Positions 43,537-51,641 of a stretch of 64,000 nt of DNA are shown here, piece by piece. The stretch is from the NCBI GenBank assembly GCA_020443425.1, contig JAGRIE010000009.1, positions 58,751 to 122,750 on the forward strand, given 5' to 3'. Position numbers and translations under genes: made by a program. The stretch's first letter is position 1. Every line of letters begins with the position of its first letter. The DNA is from Halioglobus sp. Lineage in GTDB: Bacteria; Pseudomonadota; Gammaproteobacteria; Pseudomonadales; Halieaceae. The notes under the pieces were generated by a model. It saw only the letters and a program-made list of their open reading frames with translations. It made no database searches and was not told where the DNA came from.

Positions 43537-44201
43537 TCGGCGGTGCCTCGGAAACAGTAGCCCTGTCCGCGCCGCGTTTCGATGACGCCGCGCCCGAGCT
43601 TGCGACGCAGGCGGTTGATATGCACTTCGATCACATTGCTGTCCCGCTCCCGTTCATTGTCGTAGAGGTGCTCGGCCAGGTGCGAGCGCGACAGCAGACT
43701 TCCCGGGTGCAGCATGAAATAGCGCAACATCTGGAATTCCGAACCGGTCAGCTGCACGGGTGCGCCGCCGACAGATGCGCACTGGCGCGCCTCGTCCAGC
43801 CTGATGCCGCCTGCGTCCAGCACGGACTGGTTCGCCACGCTGTGAGTGCGCCGCACCAGCGCCTGCAGGCGCAGTACCAGTTCCTCGGGATGAAAGGGTT
43901 TGGTGAGATAGTCATCAGCGCCGGCTTTCAGGCCCTCGATGCGGTCGGCCCAGGAGTCGCGCGCGGTGAGTACCAGAACAGCTGTCGATAGCGCTGATGC
44001 GCGCCACTGCTGCAGCACTTCAATGCCGTCGCGACCGGGAAGTCCGAGGTCGAGCACGATGATGTCATACGGGTTATCGCTGGCCTGCACAGCGGCGTCA
44101 CGGCCGTCGACCAGCCAGTCGACGGCGTAGCCATTGCGCTGCAGCAGTGGCACCAGTTCGTCGGCCAGGGCGACATTGTCTTCCACCAGCAGCAGCCGCA
44201 C
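43533..44201 (-). CDS. OmpR-family response regulator
   Basis: A 222-residue DNA-binding response regulator. The receiver domain has VEDN acidic residues and phosphoacceptor Asp51 ([10 protein letters not shown]), then the conserved Lys in [10 protein letters not shown]; the C-terminal winged helix contains [14 protein letters not shown] and [12 protein letters not shown]. It most resembles PmrA/QseB/PhoP-type regulators. Start is GTG in the stop region of the PepSY gene (1-nt overlap), preceded by GGAG. It probably controls its own operon through the direct repeat at 44896-44912. Confidence 0.94.
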   Translation of the reverse strand: MRLLLVEDNVALADELVPLLQRNGYAVDWLVDGRDAAVQASDNPYDIIVLDLGLPGRDGIEVLQQWRASALSTAVLVLTARDSWADRIEGLKAGADDYLTKPFHPEELVLRLQALVRRTHSVANQSVLDAGGIRLDEARQCASVGGAPVQLTGSEFQMLRYFMLHPGSLLSRSHLAEHLYDNERERDSNVIEVHINRLRRKLGRGVIETRRGQGYCFRGTAE

Positions 44202-44527
44202 TAATCCTCCAGTTCGTCTTCGACAATGTGACCATCGCCGGCGTTGATCTCCAGTTCGCGTACGCTGCCATCTGCGACCACAATATCGATCTCATAGATA
44301 TAGTGACCACCGTCCTCTTCCAGTTCCACCTCGAGGATTTGCGCGCCGGGATAGCGGCTGTTGACGGATTGCAGGATGGCCTGGAACGGCACCACCGCGC
44401 CGGAGCGCCGCAACTCCAGCACCTCGTCCTGGTTGATGTCGTCGGCATTGCCGGTCACGCCGGCAATGCACAACCCGAAACCAAGGCTGCCCGCGCATAG
44501 CTGGCGCGCGATACTGGTTGCCATCAT
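44201..44527 (-). CDS. PepSY domain protein, second of pair
   Basis: A 108-residue periplasmic protein with a signal peptide (about 1-29, ending GVTGNA) and one PepSY domain: [55 protein letters not shown] covers it in effect, with the [15 protein letters not shown] strand pair as the core. PepSY domains bind or inhibit proteases and metal-linked sensors in the periplasm. The N-terminal half of the longer open frame is rejected because it is the shadow of the preceding gene. It lies 7 nt after the first PepSY gene and just before the regulator, so it is probably an accessory or target of the two-component system. Confidence 0.85.
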   Translation of the reverse strand: MMATSIARQLCAGSLGFGLCIAGVTGNADDINQDEVLELRRSGAVVPFQAILQSVNSRYPGAQILEVELEEDGGHYIYEIDIVVADGSVRELEINAGDGHIVEDELED

Positions 44528-44534
44528 CCCGCGC

Positions 44535-44834
44535 CTAGTCGTCCTGCTTGTCCTGCAGGATTTCACCGGTGCTGGCATCGAGATCGACATCCCATTTCTG
44601 ACCGTCGGCGTCGCGCAGTTCGACCTCGTAGATGTACGTGCCGTGATGATCGTCGAGTTCGGTATCGCGGATGCTGGCGCCCGGATGCTGTTTGATCGCA
44701 AGTTCGTTGAGTTCCTCAAACGGCTTGATACTGCCATCCTGCTGCAACTTGACGGCCTCATCAACACGGACGTCGGCGCTTGCCAGGCTTGCGAAAAATC
44801 CGGATATGACAATTGCTGCGGTGACTGTTTTCAT
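44535..44834 (-). CDS. PepSY domain protein, first of pair
   Basis: A 99-residue periplasmic protein: signal peptide ending FFASLASA, then one PepSY domain with IKPFEELNELAIKQHPGASI, TYIYEVELRDADGQKWDVDL and DASTGEILQD. It is a paralogue of the next gene. Start ATG 44834 is supported by GAGGGAGAAA upstream. It is the first gene of the four-gene operon that ends with the kinase and is preceded by a good promoter and a PmrA-box-like repeat. Likely role: sensing or buffering a periplasmic signal for the kinase; this is inference from position. Confidence 0.88.
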   Translation of the reverse strand: MKTVTAAIVISGFFASLASADVRVDEAVKLQQDGSIKPFEELNELAIKQHPGASIRDTELDDHHGTYIYEVELRDADGQKWDVDLDASTGEILQDKQDD

Positions 44835-44850
44835 CTGTTTCTCCCTCTCG

Positions 44851-44880
44851 GTTATATGGCTGACTTTGCCACGGTTGCAA
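44851..44880 (-). promoter_or_regulatory. Sigma-70-like promoter of the PepSY/two-component operon
   Basis: On the minus strand TTGCAA (44880-44875) and TATAAC (44856-44851) are separated by 18 nt. Transcription would begin about 10-15 nt before the ATG at 44834. The direct repeat at 44896-44912 lies just upstream, a normal activator position. Confidence 0.45.
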
Positions 44881-44895
44881 CGGTAACGCGATAAC

Positions 44896-44912
44896 ATTAA
44901 TTCAACGTTAAT
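44896..44912. promoter_or_regulatory. PmrA-box-like direct repeat (probable OmpR-family operator)
   Basis: ATTAAT-TCAAC-GTTAAT: two TTAAT half-sites on an 11-nt period, the layout of PmrA/QseB-type boxes (TTAAT-N5-TTAAT). It lies 62 nt upstream of the first PepSY gene and about 16 nt upstream of the predicted -35 element, consistent with activation by the operon's own regulator. Confidence 0.5.
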
Positions 44913-45007
44913 CGGTGCTGCAGCCGCGCCTGTCGCGGCCCGGCACTGGCCAATAAAGCCGCACTCGCATACGCTAGGCCCCGGATGAATGAGTATCAGG
45001 AGTGCAT

Positions 45008-45808
45008 ATGACGGCGACGCTGATCGAACCCGGGCAGTTGTCGGCAGCGGGTGGTGCGGTGGTTTTTGACTGCCGCTTCTCGCTGGCCGATCCGCTGCAG
45101 GGCAGGGCTCTCTATGCCGAGGGCCATCTACCGGGCGCGCACTACCTGGATCTGAATACCGAGCTGGCCGGTGCCCCAGGCAGGCACGGCGGGCGCCATC
45201 CACTGCCCACGGCCGCCGACTTCGCGGCGCTGCTGGCGCGCTATGGTGTCGGCCCTGATACAGACGTGGTGGCCTACGACGATTCGCGTTTGGGTTTCGC
45301 GGCACGTTTGTGGTGGCTGATGCGCGCGCTCGGTTATCGTCCACCGCGCCTGCTCAACGGCGGGTATGCCGCGTACCTGGCAGCCGGTGGTCACATTGAG
45401 ACGGGCGTGCCAGACGCCAGGGCCTTGCCGTATCGCCCGGTGGGCGACTTCCAGGGCTACCTGGATATCGACGGCGTGCGCGACGCGCAGGGTGGCGGCG
45501 CGCTGTTGGTTGACTCGCGGGAGCCGCGCCGCTATGCCGGGGAGGAGGAGCCCATCGATCCTGTCGCCGGCCATATACCGGGCGCCATCAATCGGCCCTG
45601 GCAGGGCGTGACCGGCGCCGACGGCCGCGTGCTGGGCACGGCGGCCTTGCGGCAGCACTGGGGGGAGGCGCTGGATGCCAGTCACCTCGTGGTGTACTGC
45701 GGCTCCGGAGTGACTGCCTGCGTCAACCTTTTTTCGCTGTCGCTGCTGGGCCGCGACGACGCGGTGCTCTACGCGGGCAGCTGGAGTGACTGGTGCAGCT
45801 ATCTCTGA
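45008..45808 (+). CDS. sseA: 3-mercaptopyruvate/thiosulfate sulfurtransferase
   Basis: A 266-residue tandem rhodanese. The inactive N-terminal rhodanese domain (about 1-125) contains VVFDCRFSLADP and GHLPGAHYLDLNTELAG. The C-terminal catalytic domain has LLVDSREPRRYAGEEEP, GHIPGAINRPW and the active loop CGSGVTA with Cys231. That loop form is typical of 3-mercaptopyruvate sulfurtransferase (SseA) rather than thiosulfate rhodanese. ATG 45008 is used because AGGAG lies 5 nt upstream; a GTG two codons earlier is less likely. It is divergent from the PepSY operon, with which it shares a 173-nt regulatory region. Confidence 0.9.
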   Translation: MTATLIEPGQLSAAGGAVVFDCRFSLADPLQGRALYAEGHLPGAHYLDLNTELAGAPGRHGGRHPLPTAADFAALLARYGVGPDTDVVAYDDSRLGFAARLWWLMRALGYRPPRLLNGGYAAYLAAGGHIETGVPDARALPYRPVGDFQGYLDIDGVRDAQGGGALLVDSREPRRYAGEEEPIDPVAGHIPGAINRPWQGVTGADGRVLGTAALRQHWGEALDASHLVVYCGSGVTACVNLFSLSLLGRDDAVLYAGSWSDWCSYL

Positions 45809-45835
45809 GTGGCAGCGCAGCGGGACTCACGGGAC

Positions 45836-46648
45836 TCAGGGCGCCAGCACCTCCACTGTGAGGAAGTAGCTGTAGTAACGCCTGGCGATGTCACCGTCGC
45901 CCGCTGTCTGTTCCAGCCCAGCCTCCAGCAGGTAGCGGCCGGGTCCCGGCCACTCGATGGTCACGGTGCCGTCGTCGTCGGTGACCAGGCCCAGCTCCAG
46001 CGGGTCGTCGCGATAGCGACTGCCATCCGGTTGCACCGTCACGGTGAGCCCGGCTGCGGGCTCGCCGTCCAGCTCGAATCGAAATTGCGCTTCCTCGTCA
46101 CTGTACAGTGCATTCGGGTGCGATTGGCTGATGCGCATTTGCAGCCCACTGCTGTCCTCGGGTCGTGCCGGTGTCGTCTGTGCACCCAGCGTGATATAGC
46201 TTTCAATCAGGCTGTGCGATTCGGCGAACTTGACCTCGGTGGCAGCGGCGGGAACACCCGCCTTGAGTTGTTGCAGCGAGCCTCTCGCGTGCTGCAGCTC
46301 CGCCTGCCCCGGTAACTGGTAGGACACGAAGTACATGGGCGGGCCGCCGGCGGCGATGCGGTAGGTGCCCGGTACGTCGACCGGGATGTCGAAACTGGAG
46401 CGCCGGTCACCCTGTGTGGCGTTGGCCAGCGGGATGTCCTCACCCTGTGGGCCGGTGACAGTGACAATCTCCAGCGGCATGCCCTTGTCCACGTAGAAAA
46501 TATTGTTGGAGGCGGTGAAATCAACGGTCACCGTCTCGGCGTCGCTGAGCGCAAAATCTGTGGGCAGTAGCCAGCGTTTATGCGCGTGGCTGGCAGAGCT
46601 GAGAAGCAGTGCCGCCAGCAGCAGCAGGGTGTGGTGAACATGTATCAT
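45836..46648 (-). CDS. DUF4198 domain exported protein
   Basis: A 270-residue protein with a signal peptide ending SSASHA, then HKRWLLPTDF, the pattern at the start of DUF4198 proteins. It is beta-rich, with FVSYQLPGQAEL and a C-terminal domain resembling an Ig/CNA-like fold (AAGLTVTVQPDGSRYRDDPL). DUF4198 proteins often sit in TonB-linked metal uptake operons and are thought to be periplasmic metal-handling proteins. It is the last gene of an iron-type operon and overlaps the DUF2271 gene by 4 nt (ATGA), so translation is coupled. Confidence 0.85.
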   Translation of the reverse strand: MIHVHHTLLLLAALLLSSASHAHKRWLLPTDFALSDAETVTVDFTASNNIFYVDKGMPLEIVTVTGPQGEDIPLANATQGDRRSSFDIPVDVPGTYRIAAGGPPMYFVSYQLPGQAELQHARGSLQQLKAGVPAAATEVKFAESHSLIESYITLGAQTTPARPEDSSGLQMRISQSHPNALYSDEEAQFRFELDGEPAAGLTVTVQPDGSRYRDDPLELGLVTDDDGTVTIEWPGPGRYLLEAGLEQTAGDGDIARRYYSYFLTVEVLAP

Positions 46649-47148
46649 GGTGTCGATTCCGCAGTGATGGTGAGTGTTACTTCGCCCAGCTCGGAACTGC
46701 CCTGCTCAACGATGAGCAGTCTGTCCGTCGGCCAGTCGAAAGGGATTTTGATATGTTCGCGCCCGCCGACTTCCCGCACCGCTTCGACGTTCAGTGTGTA
46801 AGCGCCCGCGGGCAGCGATGGACTGGACGAGACGCTATAGTTGCCGGGTTTGCGCGTCGCGCCGGAGACGCCGTCCAGCGGCAGTGCCATCTTGCTGCCG
46901 CCGCGACGCCACCAGCTGCGCAGGTCCCGGTGCCACTTTTCCTGTTCCAGCCACAGTGCCAGCTGCGACACCTGGCGGCGCTGGCCGTCCTCTATCCACA
47001 CCGCGATGTAGGGCCGGTGGTACTCTGCGGTATCAATCTCGGGGATGGTGAATTCCACGGTCAGGTCAGCGGCCGCAGTAGCGCCGCACAGGAGCAGCGA
47101 TAGCGCTGCGATGGTGAGTCGCGGCAGTGTTGTCAGTGTCAGTTTCAA
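46645..47148 (-). CDS. DUF2271 domain exported protein
   Basis: A 167-residue exported protein: signal peptide ending CGATAAA, then a beta-sandwich with VEFTIPEIDTAEYHRPYIAV, the RRQVSQLALWLEQEKWHRDL segment with LRSWWRR, and LDGVSGATRKPGNYSV. This matches DUF2271, a family that travels with PepSY-TM proteins and TonB receptors. The conserved GVSGATRKPG resembles motifs in flavinylation (FMN-transfer) partners, but no FMN site is proven. It appears to start at TTG in the stop codon of the PepSY-TM gene (TTGA overlap). Confidence 0.82.
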   Translation of the reverse strand: MKLTLTTLPRLTIAALSLLLCGATAAADLTVEFTIPEIDTAEYHRPYIAVWIEDGQRRQVSQLALWLEQEKWHRDLRSWWRRGGSKMALPLDGVSGATRKPGNYSVSSSPSLPAGAYTLNVEAVREVGGREHIKIPFDWPTDRLLIVEQGSSELGEVTLTITAESTP

Positions 47149-47735
47149 GGTACAAATATCCAGTAGAGTAGAAGCGGTAGCGCGGTGCCCAGGCCCACCA
47201 GCGGCCAGGTGCTGCGACGCTTGCCGGCGTGGACATAAAGCAGCAGCAGGCCGGTGACAGCGAACAGGATGCAGGCAACGGCGGCGACATCGATGAGGTA
47301 AAACCACACCAGGCCGGCATGGCGACCTTTGTGCAGGTCGTTGATGACGGCGATGACGCCATCGTTCACCTGTTCCAGGCTGAGGTGGCCGCTATCCAGT
47401 GTCAGCACCACCGTCGCCAAGCCGCCGGGGCGCTGATAGTCCAGTACCCACTCGACATCGTCGCGATCGATATTGCGCGGTATGCCCAGGCCCCAGCGCG
47501 AATCCAGTTCATGGGCCAGCAGGTCCAGTTGGGTCACTTCGTCGGCGCGCTGGAACGCTTGCAGCCACGAGGCGCCCAGCTCGGTTTCGGTAAACTGCGA
47601 TGAGGGCGCCGCAGAAAACCACTGCGGGTGATTGAGCGTGATGCCGGTGACCGAAAAGAACAGCAGGCAGGTGAGCCCCACTGCCGAACTGATCCAGTGC
47701 ACGGTGCGGCTGTATCTTGCCAGCGCCGGGTGCAT
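47145..47735 (-). CDS. PepSY-associated TM helix protein
   Basis: A 196-residue inner-membrane protein. Helix 1 is VHWISSAVGLTCLLFFSVTG followed by ITLNHPQWF, helices 2 and 3 are near residues 140-165 and 175-193 (LIDVAAVACILFAVTGLLLLY). A periplasmic PepSY-like region with DYQRPGGLATVVLTLDSGHL lies between. The conserved His residues (His13, His35 and those in NDLHKGRHAG) fit a b-type heme or flavin reductase of the PiuB/PepSY-TM group, which reduces ferric-siderophores. It lies 58 nt after the TonB receptor gene in a Fur-box-preceded operon, supporting an iron-uptake role. Confidence 0.85.
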   Translation of the reverse strand: MHPALARYSRTVHWISSAVGLTCLLFFSVTGITLNHPQWFSAAPSSQFTETELGASWLQAFQRADEVTQLDLLAHELDSRWGLGIPRNIDRDDVEWVLDYQRPGGLATVVLTLDSGHLSLEQVNDGVIAVINDLHKGRHAGLVWFYLIDVAAVACILFAVTGLLLLYVHAGKRRSTWPLVGLGTALPLLLYWIFVP

Positions 47736-47793
47736 ATCAGCGATCCTGTGGGCAGCAGTTTGCGGCCGGGTGTGCGAAGTTCATCAGTGCGGC

Positions 47794-49899
47794 CTAGAAT
47801 TCGTAGGACACGGTGGCCTTGAAGTTGCGGCCGGGTTCGTAGTCGGTCAGTTGCAGCTCGCCGAAACGCGGGTGCGAGGAGAGGCCGGTGCGCGAGGACT
47901 GCGAGGCGTAGTACTCATCCAGCAGGTTGTCCACGCCGACAGTCAGCGATAGGCCTGCCACCTGTGCCGGTGACCAGCGCGCCGAGATGTTGACGACGGT
48001 GAACCCGTCCTTGCTGTTGTCCAGTGAGGCGCCGTCCAGGTCGAGGCCGGAACCCAGGCTTTCCACCCACAGGACATCGGTGTGCAGGGCCAGGTGGTAG
48101 GCTTCAATCAGGTAGTCGATATTGAGGCTGTAGGTGTCGCCCTGCTCGCGGTCGAGCCGGGCGCCGTCGAGTGAGGTGTAGTCGTTGTTGGAAGACAGGT
48201 CGCTATCGGACAGCGAATAGGTCAGCAGCGTGCGCAGTGCGCCCAGGTCGTAGCCGATATAGCTTTCGACGCCATCGATGCGCATGTCACCGACATTGTC
48301 CTGCCAGTAGCCGCTGCCCACACTTTCCGGGACCGGCGCGTACTCGTAGATGTAGTCCTGTATGTCGGTGTAGAACAGGGTGAAGCCGGCGGAAAAACGG
48401 TCGGCGCCCAGCATCCTGTCGTTGAATGCCACAGACAGTTCAGCGTTGTAGCCCGACTCGTTGTCGATATCCGGGTTGGGGGTATCGTAGAGGCCGGCGC
48501 CGGTGAAGACCTCGGCGATTTCCGGTACCTGGAAGATCTGTGTGCCGCTGAGTTTGACCAACAGGTTGTCGGATACAGACCACTCGCCGGCGAGTGCGCC
48601 GCTGATGGCATCGAAATCGCCGTCGAGGACGGTTGAGTCGATATCGTAGTAGTCGTAGCGGACGCCCGGGATCAGGGCCAGCGCGTGGTTCAGGTCGATG
48701 CGGTCCTGCAGGAAGATCGCGGAGTTGGTCGCCTGCTCTTTCGACAGCACTGAACCATCGGGTTTGTACTCAGTGTTGTAGTCAATGATATCAACGCCGT
48801 AGGTCAGTTCGTGCGTGACACCGTCGCCCAGTGTGGTGACGGCCAGCGCATTAAAGCCAGTGTTCTCGGCCTTGCCCTCGACGTAGGCGGGGTCTTCCGG
48901 CCACAGCGCGTTGATCGCCGACTCGTCGCGCGACAGGGTGCTCTTGTTGCCGAACAGGGCGGCGTGCAGCGTAGAATTCGCACCCCACTGCAGCTCGTAG
49001 TTGAGTGTCAGCGTGTCGCGCTCGAAGCGGGTGTCAAAGGTCAGCGGCAGGCCCAGGCTGTCGCCGATGGCTATGTCAGTCGCCAGGCCCATATCCGGGC
49101 GGTAGCTGTAGTCACCGGCATCCTTGTAGTATTCGTAGGACAGTTGCAGGCGCTGGTTTTCAGTGAGGTCCCAGCCGACCTTGACCAGGGTGTCGTCGAG
49201 GTTGCCCTTGAGGCCCTTGACCTGGCCGTCAGTGCCGGGAATCTCCTGGCCGTTGCTGTCCTGGATCTCACCGCCGCCCACCTTGTAGTTGTCGCGGTCC
49301 AGGTGATGGTAATAGGCGAGGGCATCGATCGTGTCGGTGATCTGCCCGAAGGCTGTCGCCGAGTAGCCTGACCCGGTGTTGTCGCCGTAGGTGCCCTGCA
49401 ATCGCATGCCGAAGCGCTCTCCCTCGTTCAGCAGGTGGCGCGCGTCCTTGGTTTCGAAACGCACGGAGCCGCCGAGCCCGCCGTGTATCACGGAGTTGGT
49501 GCCGACGTCGATGTCCACCGCCTGCAGGATGTCCGCGTGGATCTGCAGGTTACCCATGTGGTGATACATATAGGTGTTCTGGTTAGCGCCGTCGATGCTG
49601 ACGCGCAGGTCGCGGTCGCCGAGGCTGCGGATGGTGATGCGCTGGTTCAGGGAGTGGGCGCCGCCCACATCAACACCGGGGATGGTGCGCAACAGGTCGC
49701 TGAGATGGTCCGCCTGTTTGATGCTGAATGCCTCTTCTCCCAACTCAACGGAAGACGCGCGAACCTGCGTCGCCCACACGACGACTTCTTCCAGTTTCGG
49801 TGCGTCCTGCCGCTCCTGCGCCTGCGCTGTGTTGGCGAGGCTGATAGCGGCGACCAGCGCGGTCAGCGCACTGGGAGGGTGGGAAGGGCGTGTTCTCAT
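47794..49899 (-). CDS. TonB-dependent receptor, probably iron/siderophore type
   Basis: A 701-residue outer-membrane receptor: signal peptide ending NTAQAQ, a TonB box region LEEVVVWATQVRA, the plug with LLRTIPGVDVGGAHSLNQRI, IRSLGDRDLRVSIDGANQN and NSVIHGGLGGSVRFET, then a 22-strand barrel ending in FKATVSYEF. ATG at 49899 is preferred because the signal peptide starts there and GGAG lies 9 nt upstream. The Fur-like site upstream and the PepSY-TM/DUF2271/DUF4198 genes downstream suggest uptake of ferric-siderophore or a related metal complex. The exact ligand is not known. Confidence 0.9.
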   Translation of the reverse strand: MRTRPSHPPSALTALVAAISLANTAQAQERQDAPKLEEVVVWATQVRASSVELGEEAFSIKQADHLSDLLRTIPGVDVGGAHSLNQRITIRSLGDRDLRVSIDGANQNTYMYHHMGNLQIHADILQAVDIDVGTNSVIHGGLGGSVRFETKDARHLLNEGERFGMRLQGTYGDNTGSGYSATAFGQITDTIDALAYYHHLDRDNYKVGGGEIQDSNGQEIPGTDGQVKGLKGNLDDTLVKVGWDLTENQRLQLSYEYYKDAGDYSYRPDMGLATDIAIGDSLGLPLTFDTRFERDTLTLNYELQWGANSTLHAALFGNKSTLSRDESAINALWPEDPAYVEGKAENTGFNALAVTTLGDGVTHELTYGVDIIDYNTEYKPDGSVLSKEQATNSAIFLQDRIDLNHALALIPGVRYDYYDIDSTVLDGDFDAISGALAGEWSVSDNLLVKLSGTQIFQVPEIAEVFTGAGLYDTPNPDIDNESGYNAELSVAFNDRMLGADRFSAGFTLFYTDIQDYIYEYAPVPESVGSGYWQDNVGDMRIDGVESYIGYDLGALRTLLTYSLSDSDLSSNNDYTSLDGARLDREQGDTYSLNIDYLIEAYHLALHTDVLWVESLGSGLDLDGASLDNSKDGFTVVNISARWSPAQVAGLSLTVGVDNLLDEYYASQSSRTGLSSHPRFGELQLTDYEPGRNFKATVSYEF

Positions 49900-49944
49900 G
49901 TCGGGGTCTCCGCGGCAGGTGTATTGCAATCAATTAATAAAGAA

Positions 49945-49959
49945 TAGTAATCATTCTCA
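49945..49959. promoter_or_regulatory. Fur-box-like operator upstream of the TonB receptor operon
   Basis: On the minus strand the 15-mer TGAGAATGATTACTA matches the 7-1-7 Fur consensus TGATAATNATTATCA at 11 of 14 defined positions. It lies in an AT-rich stretch (49921-49990) that also contains ATTGATAAT hexamer-like units, so more than one Fur dimer may bind. It is 46 nt before the receptor start. The rest of 49960-50127 holds no gene I can support. Confidence 0.7.
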
Positions 49960-50127
49960 TTAGTATTATCAATAATGATTGCGATTTTTTGCTATGCCGT
50001 GTCGTGCCAGGATTGGCGTACAGTCAGGTTGGTGTGGCGCTGGTGGGATTACGCCGGGCGGATGGCCGGGTAGCGCGGCGCCGGATCGGGCCGACCGGGT
50101 GGGCTGCGTCGATGCTTTGGCGGCGGC

Positions 50128-50790
50128 CTAAAAGTCAGGTGGGCACTCGCCGTGCAGCCACTGCCCCGTGGCGGGGTGGGTGAACGCCAGGGTGCAGGCG
50201 TGTAGCATCAGGCGATCCGCCATGCCGAGTGCAGCGTCGTGGGCGTACATATCGCAGCCCAGGATGGGATGACCCAGTTCCCGCATATGGATGCGCAACT
50301 GGTGGGAGCGCCCGGTGACAGGCTTCAGCAGCAGGCGGCTGCGATCCCGCTGCCGCGACAGCACCTCGAAGCGGGTGAGTGCCCAGCGGCCGCGTTCATG
50401 GCAGATTTTTTGCAGCGGGCGGCGCTCCCAGTCGCAGGTGATCGGCAGGTCCACCTCTCCCTCGTCGGGCACCACCTCGCCATACACAATCGCCTCGTAG
50501 GTCTTGAGTACCTCGCGCTGCTGGAACTGCCGGCTGATATGCGCGTGGGTGGGCTTGTTCAACGGGATGACCATAATGCCCGACGTGTCGAGATCGAGGC
50601 GGTGCACGATACTCGCTGTGGGGTAGCGCTGTTGCAGGCGGGTGATCAGGCAGTCCTTGTTCAGCGGGTGTCGCCCCGGAATGCTGAGCAGCAGGGTCGG
50701 TTTGCGCACCAGCAGCAGATCGCTGTCCTCATACAGAATGGCGATGTCCTCGCGGCTGTGCGGGACCAGGTAGGGTGGGGGCTCTTGCAT
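50128..50790 (-). CDS. rluA: RNA pseudouridine synthase RluA
   Basis: RluA makes pseudouridine at 23S rRNA U746 and tRNA U32. The 220-residue protein lacks an S4 domain, as does E. coli RluA. It has LLSIPGRHPLNKD, the catalytic motif VHRLDLDTSG with its Asp, ICDWERRP-type residues (ITCDWERRPLQK), and KPVTGRSHQLRIHM followed by LGHPILGCDMYA. ATG at 50790 is preferred by length against the known enzyme, although no strong ribosome-binding site is seen at either candidate start. It is divergent from the methyltransferase gene with a 95-nt gap. Confidence 0.9.
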   Translation of the reverse strand: MQEPPPYLVPHSREDIAILYEDSDLLLVRKPTLLLSIPGRHPLNKDCLITRLQQRYPTASIVHRLDLDTSGIMVIPLNKPTHAHISRQFQQREVLKTYEAIVYGEVVPDEGEVDLPITCDWERRPLQKICHERGRWALTRFEVLSRQRDRSRLLLKPVTGRSHQLRIHMRELGHPILGCDMYAHDAALGMADRLMLHACTLAFTHPATGQWLHGECPPDF

Positions 50791-50885
50791 GGGTAGGGGT
50801 CTGCGCTCTGCTCTCATGGGCCGCGGGATTTTCAGCTGCCGGGGCGTTTATACTGTGGCCTGGTTAAATCGGGGACGGCCGCAAA

Positions 50886-51536
50886 GTGGATGCACACAGC
50901 TTACAGCAACACCTGCAGGGAATCATTCCCGCTGCCCGGCTTGAGGTGACGCGACTGCCAGGCTGCGGGGACCTGCGGTTGCTGCTGCTGAACGCCGACT
51001 ACCCGCAGGGTGATCTCACCGCCCAGCAGGTGCAGCGGGTGATGGACAACCCCCTTTACTGGGTGTTCTGTTGGGCCTCGGGTCAGGTGCTGGCGGAATT
51101 TCTGCTCGAGAACCCACACTGGGTGGCGGGCAAACGCGTGCTGGACTTCGGCTGTGGCAGCGGTGTGGTGGCCGTGGCGGCGGCGCTGGCCGGGGCGGCC
51201 GAGGTGATCGCCTGCGATATCGATCCGCTGGCGCAGGCGGCGACGCGGATCAATGCCGGGCTCAATGGTGTGTCACTCAGTGTAAGTCATGACTGGGATG
51301 CCATCGAGGGCCCGATCGACCTGATCATCGTGGCGGATGTGCTCTACGACAGCGGCAACTTTGCCTGGCTGCAGCGGTTCACCCGGCGGGCCGCCAGCGT
51401 GCTGATCGCCGATTCCAGGGTAAAGCACTTTGATCACCCGCCCTACCGGCAGATCGCGCGCCGCAACAGCTGCACCGTGCCCGACCTGGATGAGTCGGCG
51501 GAATTTCGCGATGTCAGGATCTACCTGGCCGACTGA
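50886..51536 (+). CDS. Class I SAM-dependent methyltransferase
   Basis: A 216-residue cytoplasmic methyltransferase with the SAM motif [16 protein letters not shown] near residue 85, the acidic post-II loop [11 protein letters not shown], and motif [14 protein letters not shown]. The N-terminal part, with [19 protein letters not shown], resembles lysine methyltransferases of the ETF-beta or PrmA-like type that modify proteins. The substrate cannot be assigned. It begins at GTG after a GGGGAC site and lies 105 nt before accA on the same strand. Confidence 0.85.
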   Translation: MDAHSLQQHLQGIIPAARLEVTRLPGCGDLRLLLLNADYPQGDLTAQQVQRVMDNPLYWVFCWASGQVLAEFLLENPHWVAGKRVLDFGCGSGVVAVAAALAGAAEVIACDIDPLAQAATRINAGLNGVSLSVSHDWDAIEGPIDLIIVADVLYDSGNFAWLQRFTRRAASVLIADSRVKHFDHPPYRQIARRNSCTVPDLDESAEFRDVRIYLAD

Positions 51537-51641
51537 CCGTGCACCCCGGCGCGGCGCCGTCTGCGAACAATGCGCTATTGGTCTGCGGCAGATATATTTT
51601 GTACACTGTGCGCCACCTCAACTCCTCGAGAATAACGACGC

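Noticed and set aside
49989-50183. 64-residue plus-strand ORF in the TonB receptor promoter region
   Set aside because: Very Arg/Gly-rich and overlaps the rluA end; no ribosome-binding site.
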